From positions 62,001 to 126,000 of the forward strand of contig DAMCZI010000001.1 in assembly GCA_032095175.1 (NCBI GenBank): a stretch of 64,000 nucleotides of DNA, written 5' to 3'. The position numbers and the translations under genes were made by a program. This DNA is from DAMCZI01 sp032095175 (GTDB taxonomy: Bacteria; Bacillota; Clostridia; Clostridiales; Caloramatoraceae). Below are positions 54,319 to 63,564 of this stretch, one piece after another. Each line of letters opens with the position of its first letter. The first letter of the stretch is position 1. The notes beneath the pieces were generated by a model that searched no databases, was not told the origin of the DNA, and saw only the letters and a list, made by a program, of their open reading frames with translations.

Positions 54319-54506
54319 ATTCATATTGTGCTGTAGTTATTGGTATTTGCATTAAATTATTCTTGTTGTTCATAAGTAAAAAAACAAATAAATATATACT
54401 TATAGATGACATCTATAAAAAGGTTTTAAAACTAAAAATACAAGCATATTTTAAATTAGTTGTTTTGCTTAAATGTAAGTATTTTCGATGAAAGGTGTCA
54501 ATTGGC

Positions 54507-55901
54507 ATGAAGAGTATTAATATAAAAAAGCTTTATTTAAGTAGGGATGCAAGAAAAATTATTATTCTAATAGCTTCGATTTTACTAATGTACTTATTTA
54601 TTTCAATATACTTTGTTAACCATTTTTATTTTAATACAGTAATAAACGAAGCAAATGTCTCATTAAAAGCACATAATGATGCAGAGGGTATAATCAGAAA
54701 TTATATTAAGGATTATAGGCTCCTGCTGATTGAAAGAAATGGGAAAGTAGAAAATATTACAGGACAGGATATAGGAATGCAATATAATGAAAGAAATAGT
54801 ATTTCTAAAATTTTTTATAAGAAAAATCCACATAAGTGGATAATCTCCCTGTTTAGGAATCAAAAATATTATGTGGATGATTTATATATTTATAATGAAG
54901 GTGATTTAGATAAGAAAATTAATGAGTTAAGCTGCTTAAATAAAAATATTATAGAACCTCAAAATGTAAGTTTTAAATATTTGAATGGTTCATATGAGGT
55001 GATTAGAGAAATATATGGGAATAAGATAATTAAAGATAAATTAAAAGAAGCTATAAAAATGAGCATATTAAAGGGAGAAGCAAAACTAGATTTAAATGAA
55101 AAGCTTTGTTATGAAAATCCAAAGTACATTATAAATTCAAAAAAAACTCCTGAAACTAATAACATACTAAATGGGTATGTAAAAACAAAAATCAATTATA
55201 TATTTGGAAGTGAAAATGAAATATTAGATGGAAATATAATAAATGAATGGCTTAGTGTTGATGAAAATTTAGATGTTGCAATAAATGAAATAGCTGTTAT
55301 GAGGTATGTTAAAGGCTTGAGTAGAAAATATGATACAGTTGGAATTGCGAGAAATTTTAAAACCTCTTTAGGTAAAGTAATAGAAGTTAAGGGTGGACTT
55401 TATGGATGGAAAATTAATCGGGATGATGAAGTAAATGCATTATTAGAAAATATAAAACATGGAAATGTGCTTGAAAAGGAACCTATATATTCTCAGAGGT
55501 CTTTACCTAGGGGTGAAGATGAGATCGGCAATACTTATATAGAAATCAATATAACAAGACAGCATTTATGGTTTTATAAACATGGAAAGCTTGTAACTCA
55601 AGGTGCTGTAGTAACAGGAAATCCTAATAAAGGATATTCTACTGTGACTGGAACCTATATGCTTAATTACAAGCAAAAAGGAGCAACTTTAGTAGGACCA
55701 GACTATGAAGCTGGAGTTACTTATTGGATGCCTTTTTATGGCAATATTGGTATACATGATGCAAGCTGGAGGTATTCCTTTGGGGGAAACATATATAAGA
55801 GAAATGGAACCCATGGCTGTGTAAATGTATCTTTATATTTAGCTGAAAAAATTTTTGATAATATAGAAGATGGAACGCCTATTATTTGTTATGAAGAATA
55901 G
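54507..55901 (+). CDS. L,D-transpeptidase (YkuD domain) with membrane anchor
   Basis: A 464-residue protein. One N-terminal membrane segment (IIILIASILLMYLFISIYFV) is followed by an extracytoplasmic region with a putative PG-binding-4 domain (about 100-310) and a C-terminal YkuD domain: YIEINITRQHLWFYKHGKLV, GNPNKGYSTVTGTY, GIHDASWRYSFGG and the catalytic HGCVNV (Cys near residue 437). It cross-links peptidoglycan stem peptides and can give beta-lactam-insensitive linkages. ATG 54507 (AAAGGTG upstream) is preferred over GTG 54495. Confidence 0.9.
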   Translation: MKSINIKKLYLSRDARKIIILIASILLMYLFISIYFVNHFYFNTVINEANVSLKAHNDAEGIIRNYIKDYRLLLIERNGKVENITGQDIGMQYNERNSISKIFYKKNPHKWIISLFRNQKYYVDDLYIYNEGDLDKKINELSCLNKNIIEPQNVSFKYLNGSYEVIREIYGNKIIKDKLKEAIKMSILKGEAKLDLNEKLCYENPKYIINSKKTPETNNILNGYVKTKINYIFGSENEILDGNIINEWLSVDENLDVAINEIAVMRYVKGLSRKYDTVGIARNFKTSLGKVIEVKGGLYGWKINRDDEVNALLENIKHGNVLEKEPIYSQRSLPRGEDEIGNTYIEINITRQHLWFYKHGKLVTQGAVVTGNPNKGYSTVTGTYMLNYKQKGATLVGPDYEAGVTYWMPFYGNIGIHDASWRYSFGGNIYKRNGTHGCVNVSLYLAEKIFDNIEDGTPIICYEE

Positions 55902-55980
55902 AAATATTTCACGAATACCACAGTGACGTTTAAACAGAATTAACTGCCCCAATTTTTATGAATATCAGTTAATAGAATAC

Positions 55981-56012
55981 AGCCTAAAGCATGATATAAG
56001 ATGCTTTAGGCT
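55981..56012. terminator. Bidirectional terminator hairpin
   Basis: agcctaaagcat (55981-55992) pairs with atgctttaggct (56001-56012), lying between the convergent transpeptidase and FusB-like genes. Confidence 0.7.
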
Positions 56013-56067
56013 GATAGATTTCAATAATATTCAGCCTGTGGAGAGGGTATGGATATGCATATTACTG

Positions 56068-56727
56068 TTACTTTATATTGTTAACATTCATTAAAATTTT
56101 TTCGAGCTTTTCAGTAGATTCAATTCGCTCATTACACTTCTGGCTATCTAAACATAAATCAAAGCCTATTGACCTATAGGCACCTTGTCCAGTATTATCT
56201 GTTTTACAGATAGGTGAAACAAAGGCTACTTCATTTTTCTCACTTACATGATTGCAAAGTGCACATATACGGGTGTTTTTAGAGCTATTATTTGTGATTC
56301 TACATGCCATGCCTATAAGTTTACCATTCATATTATAAGCTACAAATAATTTCCTGATGGATTCATCAATCCAACCTAAATATACATTCTTTGAGTCTTG
56401 TGCTTTTTGGGATGGTAATTTAAATTTCTTTTCCTTTTTAAATAATCTATTAATTTGTGCATTTGTAATGTTTGGCATTCCGTATACATACTCATTTAGC
56501 TTAGCTAAATACCTTTCGATGTGTAAGGAGTCACTTATTTTACTAATATCAAGTATAGCGCTTTCTTCTTCCGATAAATTAGTAAAAAGATTTAATATTT
56601 TATCTTGTATATATGATTTAGTAGCTTCAACAATTTTAATGTCTATACAGCTTCTGAAGGCATTATTTAAATCATTTAAACATCTTCTTATATAGTTATA
56701 CTCGTGTTTTTTTATAAAAGCATTCAT
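56068..56727 (-). CDS. FusB/FBP-type elongation-factor-G-binding protein
   Basis: A 219-residue protein. The N-terminal half is a helical bundle, and the C-terminal half is a treble-clef zinc finger with RICALCNHV and the later CLDSQKCNERI, the four-Cys layout of FusB-type proteins. FusB binds EF-G and frees it from ribosomes stalled by fusidic acid; chromosomal homologues are common in Firmicutes. ATG 56727 follows AGAGGTG by nine bases; an in-frame GTG at 56739 overlaps that site. Likely monocistronic. Confidence 0.8.
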   Translation of the reverse strand: MNAFIKKHEYNYIRRCLNDLNNAFRSCIDIKIVEATKSYIQDKILNLFTNLSEEESAILDISKISDSLHIERYLAKLNEYVYGMPNITNAQINRLFKKEKKFKLPSQKAQDSKNVYLGWIDESIRKLFVAYNMNGKLIGMACRITNNSSKNTRICALCNHVSEKNEVAFVSPICKTDNTGQGAYRSIGFDLCLDSQKCNERIESTEKLEKILMNVNNIK

Positions 56728-56842
56728 AAAATCTAGCACCTCTTATCTAATATGTTTATTTTTATTGTTCATGTAAGTGAATTTGACCTTACTTCAAGTT
56801 TTATTTTACTTTTAAATAATGTTTAAATTGAAATGATAACTC

Positions 56843-56989
56843 TCATTGGATTTCCACAATGAAATCATAACATGGTTTAAAATAGGCGTTCAAGCTTATA
56901 AACAATTCTGTAATGATTATGAGCGGTAGCATAGAAGTTTCTTTTGTTTTAAATGCTTCTAACTTTCTTAATAAAGTATCATAATCCAT
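56843..56989 (-). CDS. Possible 48-residue small protein
   Basis: An open frame starting eight bases after the metallophosphoesterase stop: MDYDTLLRKLEAFKTKETSM, then a hydrophobic stretch LPLIIITELFISL. No ribosome site is seen, so translation would depend on coupling to the upstream gene. It may be a real small protein or a decayed gene end. The rest of 56740-56997 is AT-rich without features. Confidence 0.3.
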   Translation of the reverse strand: MDYDTLLRKLEAFKTKETSMLPLIIITELFISLNAYFKPCYDFIVEIQ

Positions 56990-56997
56990 TGATAAAT

Positions 56998-57849
56998 CTA
57001 GAATTTATCTATTCTAAATTTATCCAGAAGCTTTCCTTTAGAACTGATGGCGGAAACTACAATGCCATTTGAAGCTACATCGACTATAGTGAAATGATAT
57101 TTAGCTATAGGAGCTATTATTACTCCCTTTTTATCCTTAAATTTATTACTAAGCTTTTCTCCACTGCCGCCTGTAATAACTTGATAGATATCTTTCTTAT
57201 ACTCTATTTTTCGTCTTGAATAATTATGTTCATGGCCTGAGAAGATTATATCTATATTGTAGTCCTGAACAATCTTCCAAAAGGCATCTCTATTCTCGGG
57301 ATATAAGTCCAAACAACTCCCTAAATGCGCGCCTGTAGGAAAAGCGGGTGAGTGTACAAAAACAATCTTATATTTTATATTTGTAGAAGCTACTTCCTTA
57401 AACCATGAAAGCTGCCTATTTATGATTCTGTTTATTTCCTCAAAATGATAGGCATTTAATACTATAAATCTGATATCTTCATAGTCTATATAGAATACGG
57501 TTTTGTTATAACCATCAAGATACGTATTAGGGAGTATATCACTATAAGTTCTGCTGAAAATTCTTTCATATCTATCATCTTTAGGTTTGTTATTGACTTC
57601 GTGGTTGCCTATTATAGGAATTATAGGTTTTCCATAATGATATTTTTGTATTACATTTCTTAGCTCCTGAAGTTGACCAGCTAATACTTTTTCCACACTG
57701 CTACCTGCAACGTTATCTCCGCATAATACAATACATTCAGGACTAGGAGATAGTTTACAAGTTTCCTCTAAAAGTTTTGTTAGTATTTTTTTGTTGATAC
57801 CATTTTCTTTTCCCTTAGAATCACTTAAAATTATAAATCTCATTTTCAT
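56998..57849 (-). CDS. Calcineurin-like metallophosphoesterase
   Basis: A 283-residue enzyme with the blocks of PF00149: ILSDSKG, LCGDN, IIGNHE, FVHSPAF and FSGHEHNY. The first metal motif, normally DxH, reads D-S-K here, which would remove one metal ligand; the other motifs are intact. There is no signal peptide, so it acts in the cytoplasm. Substrate unknown. ATG 57849 with GGTGGTG upstream. Confidence 0.82.
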   Translation of the reverse strand: MKMRFIILSDSKGKENGINKKILTKLLEETCKLSPSPECIVLCGDNVAGSSVEKVLAGQLQELRNVIQKYHYGKPIIPIIGNHEVNNKPKDDRYERIFSRTYSDILPNTYLDGYNKTVFYIDYEDIRFIVLNAYHFEEINRIINRQLSWFKEVASTNIKYKIVFVHSPAFPTGAHLGSCLDLYPENRDAFWKIVQDYNIDIIFSGHEHNYSRRKIEYKKDIYQVITGGSGEKLSNKFKDKKGVIIAPIAKYHFTIVDVASNGIVVSAISSKGKLLDKFRIDKF

Positions 57850-58140
57850 ATCACCACCAAAACAGTTATAAATAGTTCATATAATTTTATGGTTAAAATT
57901 GCTTTCTACGATTATTGCACCAGAATTTTAAGAAAATTTAGTATCTTAGTGAAATCGAGATAAAATTGCAAATTTCTTGTATCTGTATTTTGCTTAATGT
58001 TAATTACCTGTTTCAAAAATAATCACAATGCCAATATATGCATAGGAATATATCTTTGTAACACTTAAATTATAAAGAAACAGAGTAATTAGTGAGAAAA
58101 ATTAATGGATGAAAGAGAAATGAGGTTTAAAATATGGGTG
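57850..58140. other. Gene-free AT-rich stretch
   Basis: About 290 bases between the metallophosphoesterase start and the hairpin element. No reading frame, known RNA or clear promoter was recognised. Confidence 0.4.
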
Positions 58141-58258
58141 CTATATATAAGTCGTAAAATTCTTTACATTTTGTTTTTTTAAACAGCCCTACTACATTGG
58201 TACGACCTTAGGATGTTTAAAAAGACAGAATGTAATAGAATTTTTGACTTATATATAT
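58141..58258. repeat. Hairpin element, copy B (family of 18029-18149)
   Basis: A 118-bp near-palindrome. tatataagtc (58144-58153) pairs with gacttatata (58246-58255), and the arms pair with few mismatches inward to aaac/gttt. The loop carries agccctactacattggtacg. The sequence aligns over its full length with the reverse complement of 18029-18149, with many single differences but the loop core preserved. It is 180-300 bases upstream of the nucleoside-import operon. Confidence 0.75.
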
Positions 58259-58369
58259 TAGTAAAATTACAATAAATATTAACTTAGAAATATTTTTATA
58301 ATTGTTAAGAATTAGCGGTACGTTTTTTTCAGAAATGTCACTTTATAATACAGACATATATTACAAAAC

Positions 58370-58412
58370 ATTCAACATAGTGGTTGAATATTTGACATGA
58401 AAAGGTTATAAT
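58370..58412 (+). promoter_or_regulatory. Promoter and overlapping palindrome of the nucleoside-import operon
   Basis: TTGAAT (58384-58389), exactly 17 bases, TATAAT (58407-58412). The palindrome attcaac (58370-58376) / gttgaat (58383-58389) overlaps the -35 and would suit a repressor. No purine-riboswitch core was recognised between the promoter and the start codon. Confidence 0.65.
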
Positions 58413-58457
58413 TAATTCAAAGTTATTAGAATACTGAACAAATTAGGGGGGAATAAA

Positions 58458-59624
58458 ATGAAAAAATTACTAACCTTTGTTTTAGCAATCATGTTAGTAG
58501 TTATGGGCTTAACTGGTTGCGGCAAAAATGAAAGTACTAATGCAGGTACTGACACAAGCAAAAGTGGTAATGAAATTGCACTTATTACTGATAAGGGTAA
58601 TATCGATGACAAATCATTTAACCAGGGTTCCTGGGAAGGTGTTGTTGCTTTTGCAAAGGATGCAAAAATCTCACATACATATATCAAACCTGAAGAAGCA
58701 TCAGATGCTGGTTATCTAGCAGCGATTGATCTTGCAGTAACAGGTGGAGCAAAAGTAATTGTAACACCAGGATTCCTGTTTGAGGTTCCAGTTTACGAAG
58801 CACAGACAAAATATCCAGATGTTAAGTTTATTCTTCTTGATGGAGCACCTCATAAAGCAAAATCTTTTGATCCTGATATTAAGGGAAATGTTGCAAGTAT
58901 AATGTATAACGAAGAACAATCAGGATATCTTTCAGGTTATGCTGCAGTTAAGGATGGATATACTAAGCTTGGATTCATGGGTGGTATGGCAGTACCAGCT
59001 GTAAAGGCATATGGTTATGGATATCTTCAGGGAGCTGAAGATGCTGCTAAAGAGTTAGGACTTGGTGATGGAGCTATAAAGGCAACATATCATTATACTG
59101 GTGACTTTGCAGAAACTGATACAAATAAAGCAACTGCTAAAACAATGTACCAGGAAGGTACAGAAGTAATATTTGCATGCGGTGGTTCAGTTGGTAAAAG
59201 CGTTATGTCAGCAGCTAAAGAAGCAGGAACAAAGGTTATTGGTGTTGACACTGACCAAAGATATGATAGCGATACTGTAATAACATCAGCTATGAAAGGT
59301 CTAAAAGCATCAGTAGTTAGTGTTCTTGAGTCAATATATAAGACAAACGATTGGACTAAATTTGCTGGAAAGACCACATATTTAAATGCTGCTAATGATG
59401 GTGTTGGACTTCCAACTATTATAATTGGCGATGAAAGTGGTAATGCATTTGATAGATTTAAATCCTTTAACAAGGAAGCATATGATGCAATATATGCTAA
59501 ACTTGTAGATGGAAGCGTTGCACCAAAGCGTGAAATTGATGTTAAGGATGCATCAGGAATTGCTACTGCAGCTGAGCTTACAAATGGATTAAGTCTTAAA
59601 AAAGTTGTAGTTACTACAAGATAA
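58458..59624 (+). CDS. BMP-family nucleoside-binding lipoprotein
   Basis: A 388-residue solute-binding protein. Signal with lipobox LTGC (Cys21), then the BMP domain: IALITDKGNIDDKSFNQGSW (nucleoside-binding Asp and Phe), then GGAKVIVTPGFLFE, GFMGGMAVPAV and VIGVDTDQRYDSD. Such lipoproteins (PnrA, BmpA) capture purine nucleosides for the ABC importer encoded just downstream. ATG 58458 with AGGGGGGA. A hairpin after the gene may set a higher level for this protein than for the permeases. Confidence 0.88.
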   Translation: MKKLLTFVLAIMLVVMGLTGCGKNESTNAGTDTSKSGNEIALITDKGNIDDKSFNQGSWEGVVAFAKDAKISHTYIKPEEASDAGYLAAIDLAVTGGAKVIVTPGFLFEVPVYEAQTKYPDVKFILLDGAPHKAKSFDPDIKGNVASIMYNEEQSGYLSGYAAVKDGYTKLGFMGGMAVPAVKAYGYGYLQGAEDAAKELGLGDGAIKATYHYTGDFAETDTNKATAKTMYQEGTEVIFACGGSVGKSVMSAAKEAGTKVIGVDTDQRYDSDTVITSAMKGLKASVVSVLESIYKTNDWTKFAGKTTYLNAANDGVGLPTIIIGDESGNAFDRFKSFNKEAYDAIYAKLVDGSVAPKREIDVKDASGIATAAELTNGLSLKKVVVTTR

Positions 59625-59677
59625 AAAATAAATTACCCGCCATATTGGCATAAACCTTATGCAAGTAAGATTATGTT

Positions 59678-59712
59678 AATGGAGGAAGGCTTATGTTTTC
59701 CTCCATTTTCTG
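59678..59712 (+). terminator. Attenuator hairpin between binding protein and ATPase genes
   Basis: aatggaggaa (59678-59687) pairs perfectly with ttcctccatt (59698-59707); only a short T stretch follows, so partial termination or an mRNA-stabilising 3' end is likely. Confidence 0.55.
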
Positions 59713-59781
59713 TATCTAAATTTATTTGGTAATCCAATAGTGTAAAAAAATAAAAAATATAATTAATAAGAAGAGGTTAAA

Positions 59782-61329
59782 GTGGAAAATTATATTATTG
59801 AAATGCTGAATATTACAAAAGAGTTCCCGGGTATTATTGCTAATGATAATATTACCCTAAAATTAAAAAAAGGTGAAATACATGCCCTCTTAGGGGAAAA
59901 CGGTGCTGGGAAGTCCACTCTTATGAGCGTGCTCTTTGGGCTTTATCAAGCTGAAAATGGTGAGATAAGAAAGAACGGAGAAGTTGTTAAGATTAACAAC
60001 CCTAATGATGCTAATGCACTGGGGATTGGAATGGTTCACCAACACTTTAAGCTGGTGGAGATTTTTACCGTGCTTGAGAATATCATTCTTGGTGTTGAAC
60101 CTAACAAGATGGGCTTTCTTGAAAAGAAGGAAGCAAAAAAAAGGGTTGTGGAACTTAGTGAAAAATATGGACTCAAAGTTGACCCCAATGCATTAATTGA
60201 GGATATCACAGTAGGAATGCAGCAAAGAGTTGAAATTCTCAAAATGTTATACAGAGATAACGAGATTTTGATTTTTGATGAGCCTACAGCTGTTTTGACT
60301 CCACAGGAAATCAAGGAGCTTCTCCAGATTATGAGGGGATTTGCAAAAGAAGGTAAATCTATTCTTTTCATTACCCACAAGCTTAATGAAATCATGGAAG
60401 TTGCAGACAGATGTACAGTTCTTCGTAAAGGTAAATGCATCGGAACTGTGGATGTTAAGGATACAACAAAGGAAGAGCTTTCAAGGATGATGGTAGGTCG
60501 TGATATAAGCTTCAATGTGGATAAGAAAGAAATGGAACCTGGGGAAGTAATTCTTTCAGTCAAAAATCTTACTGTAGCCTCCAAAAACCATAAAAATAAT
60601 GCAGTGAAAAATGTATCTTTTGATGTTAGAGCAGGTGAAATAGTTTGCATTGCAGGAATTGATGGAAATGGACAGACGGAATTTGTCCATGCATTGACAG
60701 GGTTGGAGAAGGTTAGTTCAGGTAGCATTACCCTATGTGATCACGATATTACTATAGCATCCATCAGACAGCGTTCTATAAGGGGTATGAGCCATATTCC
60801 AGAAGATAGGCACAAACATGGTCTTGTACTGGACTACAAACTTGAAGAAAATCTGGTGCTTCAGAGATATTGGCAGCCAGAATTCCAAAGGGGAGGATTC
60901 ATCAAGTTTGATGCAGTAAGAAAATATGCTGAGAAGCTTATAAATGAATATGATGTTAGAAGTGGTCAAGGACCAGTAACTCCAGCAAGAAGTATGTCTG
61001 GAGGTAATCAGCAAAAGGCGATCATAGCAAGAGAAATTGACAAGGATCATGAGCTCCTGGTAGCAGTACAACCTACTCGAGGTTTGGATGTAGGTGCTAT
61101 AGAGTATATACACAAGCAGCTTGTTGCAAGGCGTGATGCAGGTAAGGCAGTATTACTTGTATCATTGGAACTGGAAGAAGTCATGGATGTAAGTGACCGT
61201 ATTTTGGTTATGTATGAAGGAGAGATTGTCGGAGAACTTGATCCAAAGACAACAACTGTTCAGGAGCTTGGGCTTTACATGTCAGGCGCAAAACGTGATA
61301 TCGTAAAGGAGATTAACAATGCAGGATAA
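59782..61329 (+). CDS. Nucleoside ABC importer ATPase (two fused ATPase domains)
   Basis: A 515-residue protein with two ABC domains, as in sugar and nucleoside importers. Domain 1: Walker A GENGAGKST near residue 40, VGMQQRVEI signature, LIFDEPTAVL. Domain 2: degenerate Walker A GIDGNGQTEF, signature MSGGNQQK, and VAVQPTRGLDVGA in place of a normal Walker B. This pattern is usual for the RbsA/YufO family, with one active site. GTG 59782 with GAAGAGG. It overlaps the first permease gene by 11 bases. Confidence 0.88.
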   Translation: MENYIIEMLNITKEFPGIIANDNITLKLKKGEIHALLGENGAGKSTLMSVLFGLYQAENGEIRKNGEVVKINNPNDANALGIGMVHQHFKLVEIFTVLENIILGVEPNKMGFLEKKEAKKRVVELSEKYGLKVDPNALIEDITVGMQQRVEILKMLYRDNEILIFDEPTAVLTPQEIKELLQIMRGFAKEGKSILFITHKLNEIMEVADRCTVLRKGKCIGTVDVKDTTKEELSRMMVGRDISFNVDKKEMEPGEVILSVKNLTVASKNHKNNAVKNVSFDVRAGEIVCIAGIDGNGQTEFVHALTGLEKVSSGSITLCDHDITIASIRQRSIRGMSHIPEDRHKHGLVLDYKLEENLVLQRYWQPEFQRGGFIKFDAVRKYAEKLINEYDVRSGQGPVTPARSMSGGNQQKAIIAREIDKDHELLVAVQPTRGLDVGAIEYIHKQLVARRDAGKAVLLVSLELEEVMDVSDRILVMYEGEIVGELDPKTTTVQELGLYMSGAKRDIVKEINNAG

Positions 61330-62569
61330 AAATAAATTTAACTCTGAAAAGTTGAAGCATTCCGTCAAGCATTTTTGGAGATTAACAATTCAGTATATAA
61401 ATAAATTTAACAAGAAAAATATAGCACACAGCAGAGGATTTTCCTCGTTTTCATCAGCGCTTATGGCTATTTTTCTTGGCTTAATTTTTGGATTTCTTGT
61501 AATGATGATTGCAATACCAGGAAATGCTTTAGCTGGCTTTCGATTTGTAGTCTTAGGTGGCTTTAAACGTATATGGGATGTCTTTTACTTTGCAACACCG
61601 ATATTAATGACAGGTCTAGCTGTTGGATTTGCATTCAAGATGGGATTGTTTAATATAGGAGCCTCAGGCCAATATACAATGGGTATGTTTTTTGCTCTTT
61701 ATGTAGGCTTTATGTGGCACTTACCACCAGGAATACATTGGATTGTAGCCATTCTAGCTGGAATGCTGGGAGGAATGCTTTGGGGTTTTATACCTGGAAT
61801 TTTCAAGGCTCTCTTGAATGTAAATGAAGTAATAACATCAATAATGTTTAACTATATTGGTATGTACTTGGTGGACATGCTTATCCAAGGAAGTTCGGTT
61901 ATGTATGTATCCACCCAAACAAGAACTAATTATTTACCAGCCAGCGTTCAAATTCCTTCCCTTGGGATTAAAGGGTCCAATGTAAATTTGGGAATCATTT
62001 TGGCAATAATCATTGGAATTATCCTATACATCGTGCTTCAGAAGACTACCTTTGGCTATGAGTTAAAAGCTACAGGCTTCAACAAATATGCCAGTGATTA
62101 TGCAGGGATGAATGGCAAGACAAACATAATTATAACAATGGTAATAGCAGGTGGTCTTGCAGGGCTTGGGGGAGCATTTGCAATACTTGCACCTTCTGCT
62201 ATAGCAGGAAGCAGTATGACCTATGAACCTATTAATATTATTGCTGCTAATGGTTTCAATGGTATAGCTGTTTCGCTACTGGGAAATTCTCATCCTATTG
62301 GAATTGTTTTTTCAGCGTTGTTTATTTCCCATATACAGCGTGGAGGTACTTTAGCAAGCCTTGTAGGTTATAAGCCAGAAATAATAGATGTTGTTATAGC
62401 TGTTATTATTTATTTTTCAGCCTTTGCTATGATAATGAATTCAGCTATAGCTAGATTTTTCAAGGGTCGTCTCGCAAAGGGTCATAGGACTAATGAAAAA
62501 TTAAAGGATGAACCCGCACAAGTTGTTTTAAATGGGGTTTCTAATAATAAAGCAAAGGGGGCAAAATAA
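61319..62569 (+). CDS. Nucleoside ABC importer permease 1
   Basis: A 416-residue membrane protein of the branched-chain-amino-acid/RbsC-like permease family (YufP type): a basic N-terminal tail of about 45 residues, then about 10 helices, with GLFNIGASGQYTMGMFFALY and NVNEVITSIMFNYIG as typical blocks. It forms the channel with the second permease. The stop and the next start share bases at 62567-62571, so translation is coupled. Confidence 0.87.
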   Translation: MQDKNKFNSEKLKHSVKHFWRLTIQYINKFNKKNIAHSRGFSSFSSALMAIFLGLIFGFLVMMIAIPGNALAGFRFVVLGGFKRIWDVFYFATPILMTGLAVGFAFKMGLFNIGASGQYTMGMFFALYVGFMWHLPPGIHWIVAILAGMLGGMLWGFIPGIFKALLNVNEVITSIMFNYIGMYLVDMLIQGSSVMYVSTQTRTNYLPASVQIPSLGIKGSNVNLGIILAIIIGIILYIVLQKTTFGYELKATGFNKYASDYAGMNGKTNIIITMVIAGGLAGLGGAFAILAPSAIAGSSMTYEPINIIAANGFNGIAVSLLGNSHPIGIVFSALFISHIQRGGTLASLVGYKPEIIDVVIAVIIYFSAFAMIMNSAIARFFKGRLAKGHRTNEKLKDEPAQVVLNGVSNNKAKGAK

Positions 62570-63534
62570 TGAATACGGTATACTATTTAGTTCAAAATAT
62601 GCTTCCTGTAGCAATGCCATTACTTCTTGTTGCATTGGGTGGTATGTTTAGTGAAACAAGTGGAGTTGTAAACATCGCACTTGAAGGAATAATGCTTTTC
62701 GGAGCGTTCTTTGGTGCATTGTTTGTTTATTTTGTCCAGAATGCAGGTATGAATCCACAAACTGTTCTGCTTTTGGGAATGTTAATTGCTGCATTGGCAG
62801 GGGTTATTTACTCGCTGCTTTTATCCTTTGCAGCAGTTAATATGAAGGCAGACCAGGTTATTACTGGTACTTCCCTTAATATGCTTATTCCAGCAGCAAT
62901 CCTGTTATTTGCAAAAATGTTCTTTAAGAGTGACGGTATTACCACAGACATGGAATTTTATATTAAGGAAATACCTGTTTTAGGTAATATACCACTACTT
63001 GGAAAATTGTTTTTCCAAAGAACATATCTTACAGTTGGGATTAGCTTAATACTTCTTGTAATTGCAGTTATTTTGTTCTATAAAACGAAATTTGGTCTTA
63101 GACTTCGTGCATGCGGAGAACATCCTCAGGCTGCTGACTCAGTGGGTATTAATGTTTACAAAATGAGATATGCAGGTGTAAGTATTTCTGGTATTCTAGC
63201 TGGAATCGGAGGATTTTTTTACTCAGTTGGAGTTATGGATGGAAATGTAAATGGACATACAGGAGTAGCAGGATTTGGATTCCTTGCTTTAGCGGTAATG
63301 ATTTTTGGACAATGGAAGCCAATAAGAATATTTTTTGCATCCCTGTTTTTTGCATTCCTTAGAACCGTAGCATACTCAGTTTCATTGATACCATTCCTAA
63401 GTAAATTAGGAATCAATCAAACCTACTACAAGATGCTGCCGTACCTGGCTACAATGCTGGTACTTGCATTTACTTCAAAGAAGTCAAGGGCACCGAAAGC
63501 AGAAGGTATTCCATACGATAAATCCCTGAGATAG
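62569..63534 (+). CDS. Nucleoside ABC importer permease 2
   Basis: A 321-residue permease (YufQ type) with about 8-9 helices. Family blocks FSETSGVVNIALEGIMLFGA, FGLRLRACGEHPQAADSVGI and GVAGFGFLALAVMIFGQW are clear. It completes the importer of purine or general nucleosides; the exact substrate range cannot be read from the sequence. Confidence 0.88.
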   Translation: MNTVYYLVQNMLPVAMPLLLVALGGMFSETSGVVNIALEGIMLFGAFFGALFVYFVQNAGMNPQTVLLLGMLIAALAGVIYSLLLSFAAVNMKADQVITGTSLNMLIPAAILLFAKMFFKSDGITTDMEFYIKEIPVLGNIPLLGKLFFQRTYLTVGISLILLVIAVILFYKTKFGLRLRACGEHPQAADSVGINVYKMRYAGVSISGILAGIGGFFYSVGVMDGNVNGHTGVAGFGFLALAVMIFGQWKPIRIFFASLFFAFLRTVAYSVSLIPFLSKLGINQTYYKMLPYLATMLVLAFTSKKSRAPKAEGIPYDKSLR

Positions 63535-63564
63535 GGTATTCTTAAAAAAAAGGGGGTAATTATT

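Noticed and set aside
54309..54491. 60-codon open frame before the L,D-transpeptidase gene
   Set aside because: Starts within the terminator hairpin, lacks a ribosome site, and is lysine/leucine-rich as expected for AT-rich non-coding DNA.
58391..58412. TTGACA close to TATAAT before the BMP gene
   Set aside because: The gap is only about 9 bases; the TTGAAT at 58384 with a 17-base spacer is the better -35.
58413..58457. Purine or other riboswitch in the nucleoside operon leader
   Set aside because: The leader after the promoter is about 45 bases, too short for a known aptamer, and no conserved core is visible.
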